Origin: CAYNWK01 sp964400875 | GTDB taxonomy: Bacteria > Chloroflexota > Anaerolineae > Anaerolineales > UBA4823 | Length of the DNA: 32,183 nucleotides | Direction: 5' to 3' | Assembly: GCA_964400875.1 (NCBI GenBank) | Contig: CAYNWK010000039.1 | Location: 1-32,183, forward strand | In this document: piece after piece, positions 32,180 through 32,183 of the stretch | How positions within the stretch are numbered: position 1 is the first letter of the stretch | Layout: each line of letters starts with the position of its first letter | The notes under the pieces: generated by a model | The model's input: the letters and a program-made list of their open reading frames with translations, nothing else | Database searches by the model: none | Told to the model about the DNA's origin: nothing | Program-made: the position numbers and the translations under genes

Positions 32180-32183
32180 GTTT

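Noticed and set aside
1..32183. tRNA/rRNA genes, CRISPR arrays, prophage or transposase genes
   Set aside because: Reading both strands, none of the characteristic sequences or repeat spacing was seen; a covariance-model scan would be needed to exclude tRNAs fully.

Overview
The window is a bacterial chromosome segment of moderately high GC content, densely packed with housekeeping genes. It carries no phage, plasmid, CRISPR or transposase genes. Several features together suggest Chloroflexota, probably an Anaerolineae-like lineage: the gene order nusA-ylxR-infB-rbfA-nrnA-truB-ribF, a ParB-like/DUF4032-like/UspA fusion, a DHH-CBS-nucleotidyltransferase fusion, a mitochondrial-type citrate synthase and a DUF990-type ABC-2 exporter. 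This placement is inferred from gene content and was not tested by phylogeny.

Layout. Positions 61-1343 (minus) hold thyA-folA, translationally coupled by a TTGA overlap. Positions 1573-3312 (plus) encode a three-part stress/sensor protein whose stop codon overlaps that of convergent ribF. Positions 3309-10963 (minus) form one transcription/translation operon: nusA, ylxR(rnpM), infB, rbfA, a DHH phosphoesterase, truB, ribF. Positions 11183-15354 (minus) hold an orphan DNA methyltransferase, a long CCA/A-adding-type enzyme with DHH and CBS modules, and a GNAT acetyltransferase. Positions 15514-18232 (minus) encode a two-permease ABC exporter. Positions 18482-20151 (plus) hold a MazG-like/LOG/HEAT-repeat operon, followed by rpsO and pnp (20369-23081). 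Positions 23378-26949 hold a secreted Gly/Phe-rich protein, an OmpR-type response regulator, a histidine kinase and a convergent YceI protein. The right end carries ilvE, groES-trxB and mdh-citrate synthase.

Two non-coding patterns stand out. First, a 43-nt promoter block is shared at 37 of 43 positions by the secreted Gly/Phe-rich gene (23211-23253, plus) and the yceI gene (26987-27029, minus). These genes flank the response regulator/kinase pair on both sides. The block contains ATCTRAAY-type half-sites spaced by 11 and 22 bp, and both copies are followed at the same distance by a -10-like hexamer. This is what a local OmpR-family regulon would look like: an envelope-stress module whose regulator controls both neighbours.

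Second, four short (about 81-93 bp) intergenic elements share a terminal motif close to TAGGACTTACGCA, and two of them have a related central palindrome. All four sit just upstream of plus-strand transcription units (mazG-like, rpsO, ilvE, groES). In one the end overlaps the -35 of the rpsO promoter; in another the predicted transcription start lies at the element edge. They look like a non-autonomous MITE-like family that has become part of local promoters and leaders.
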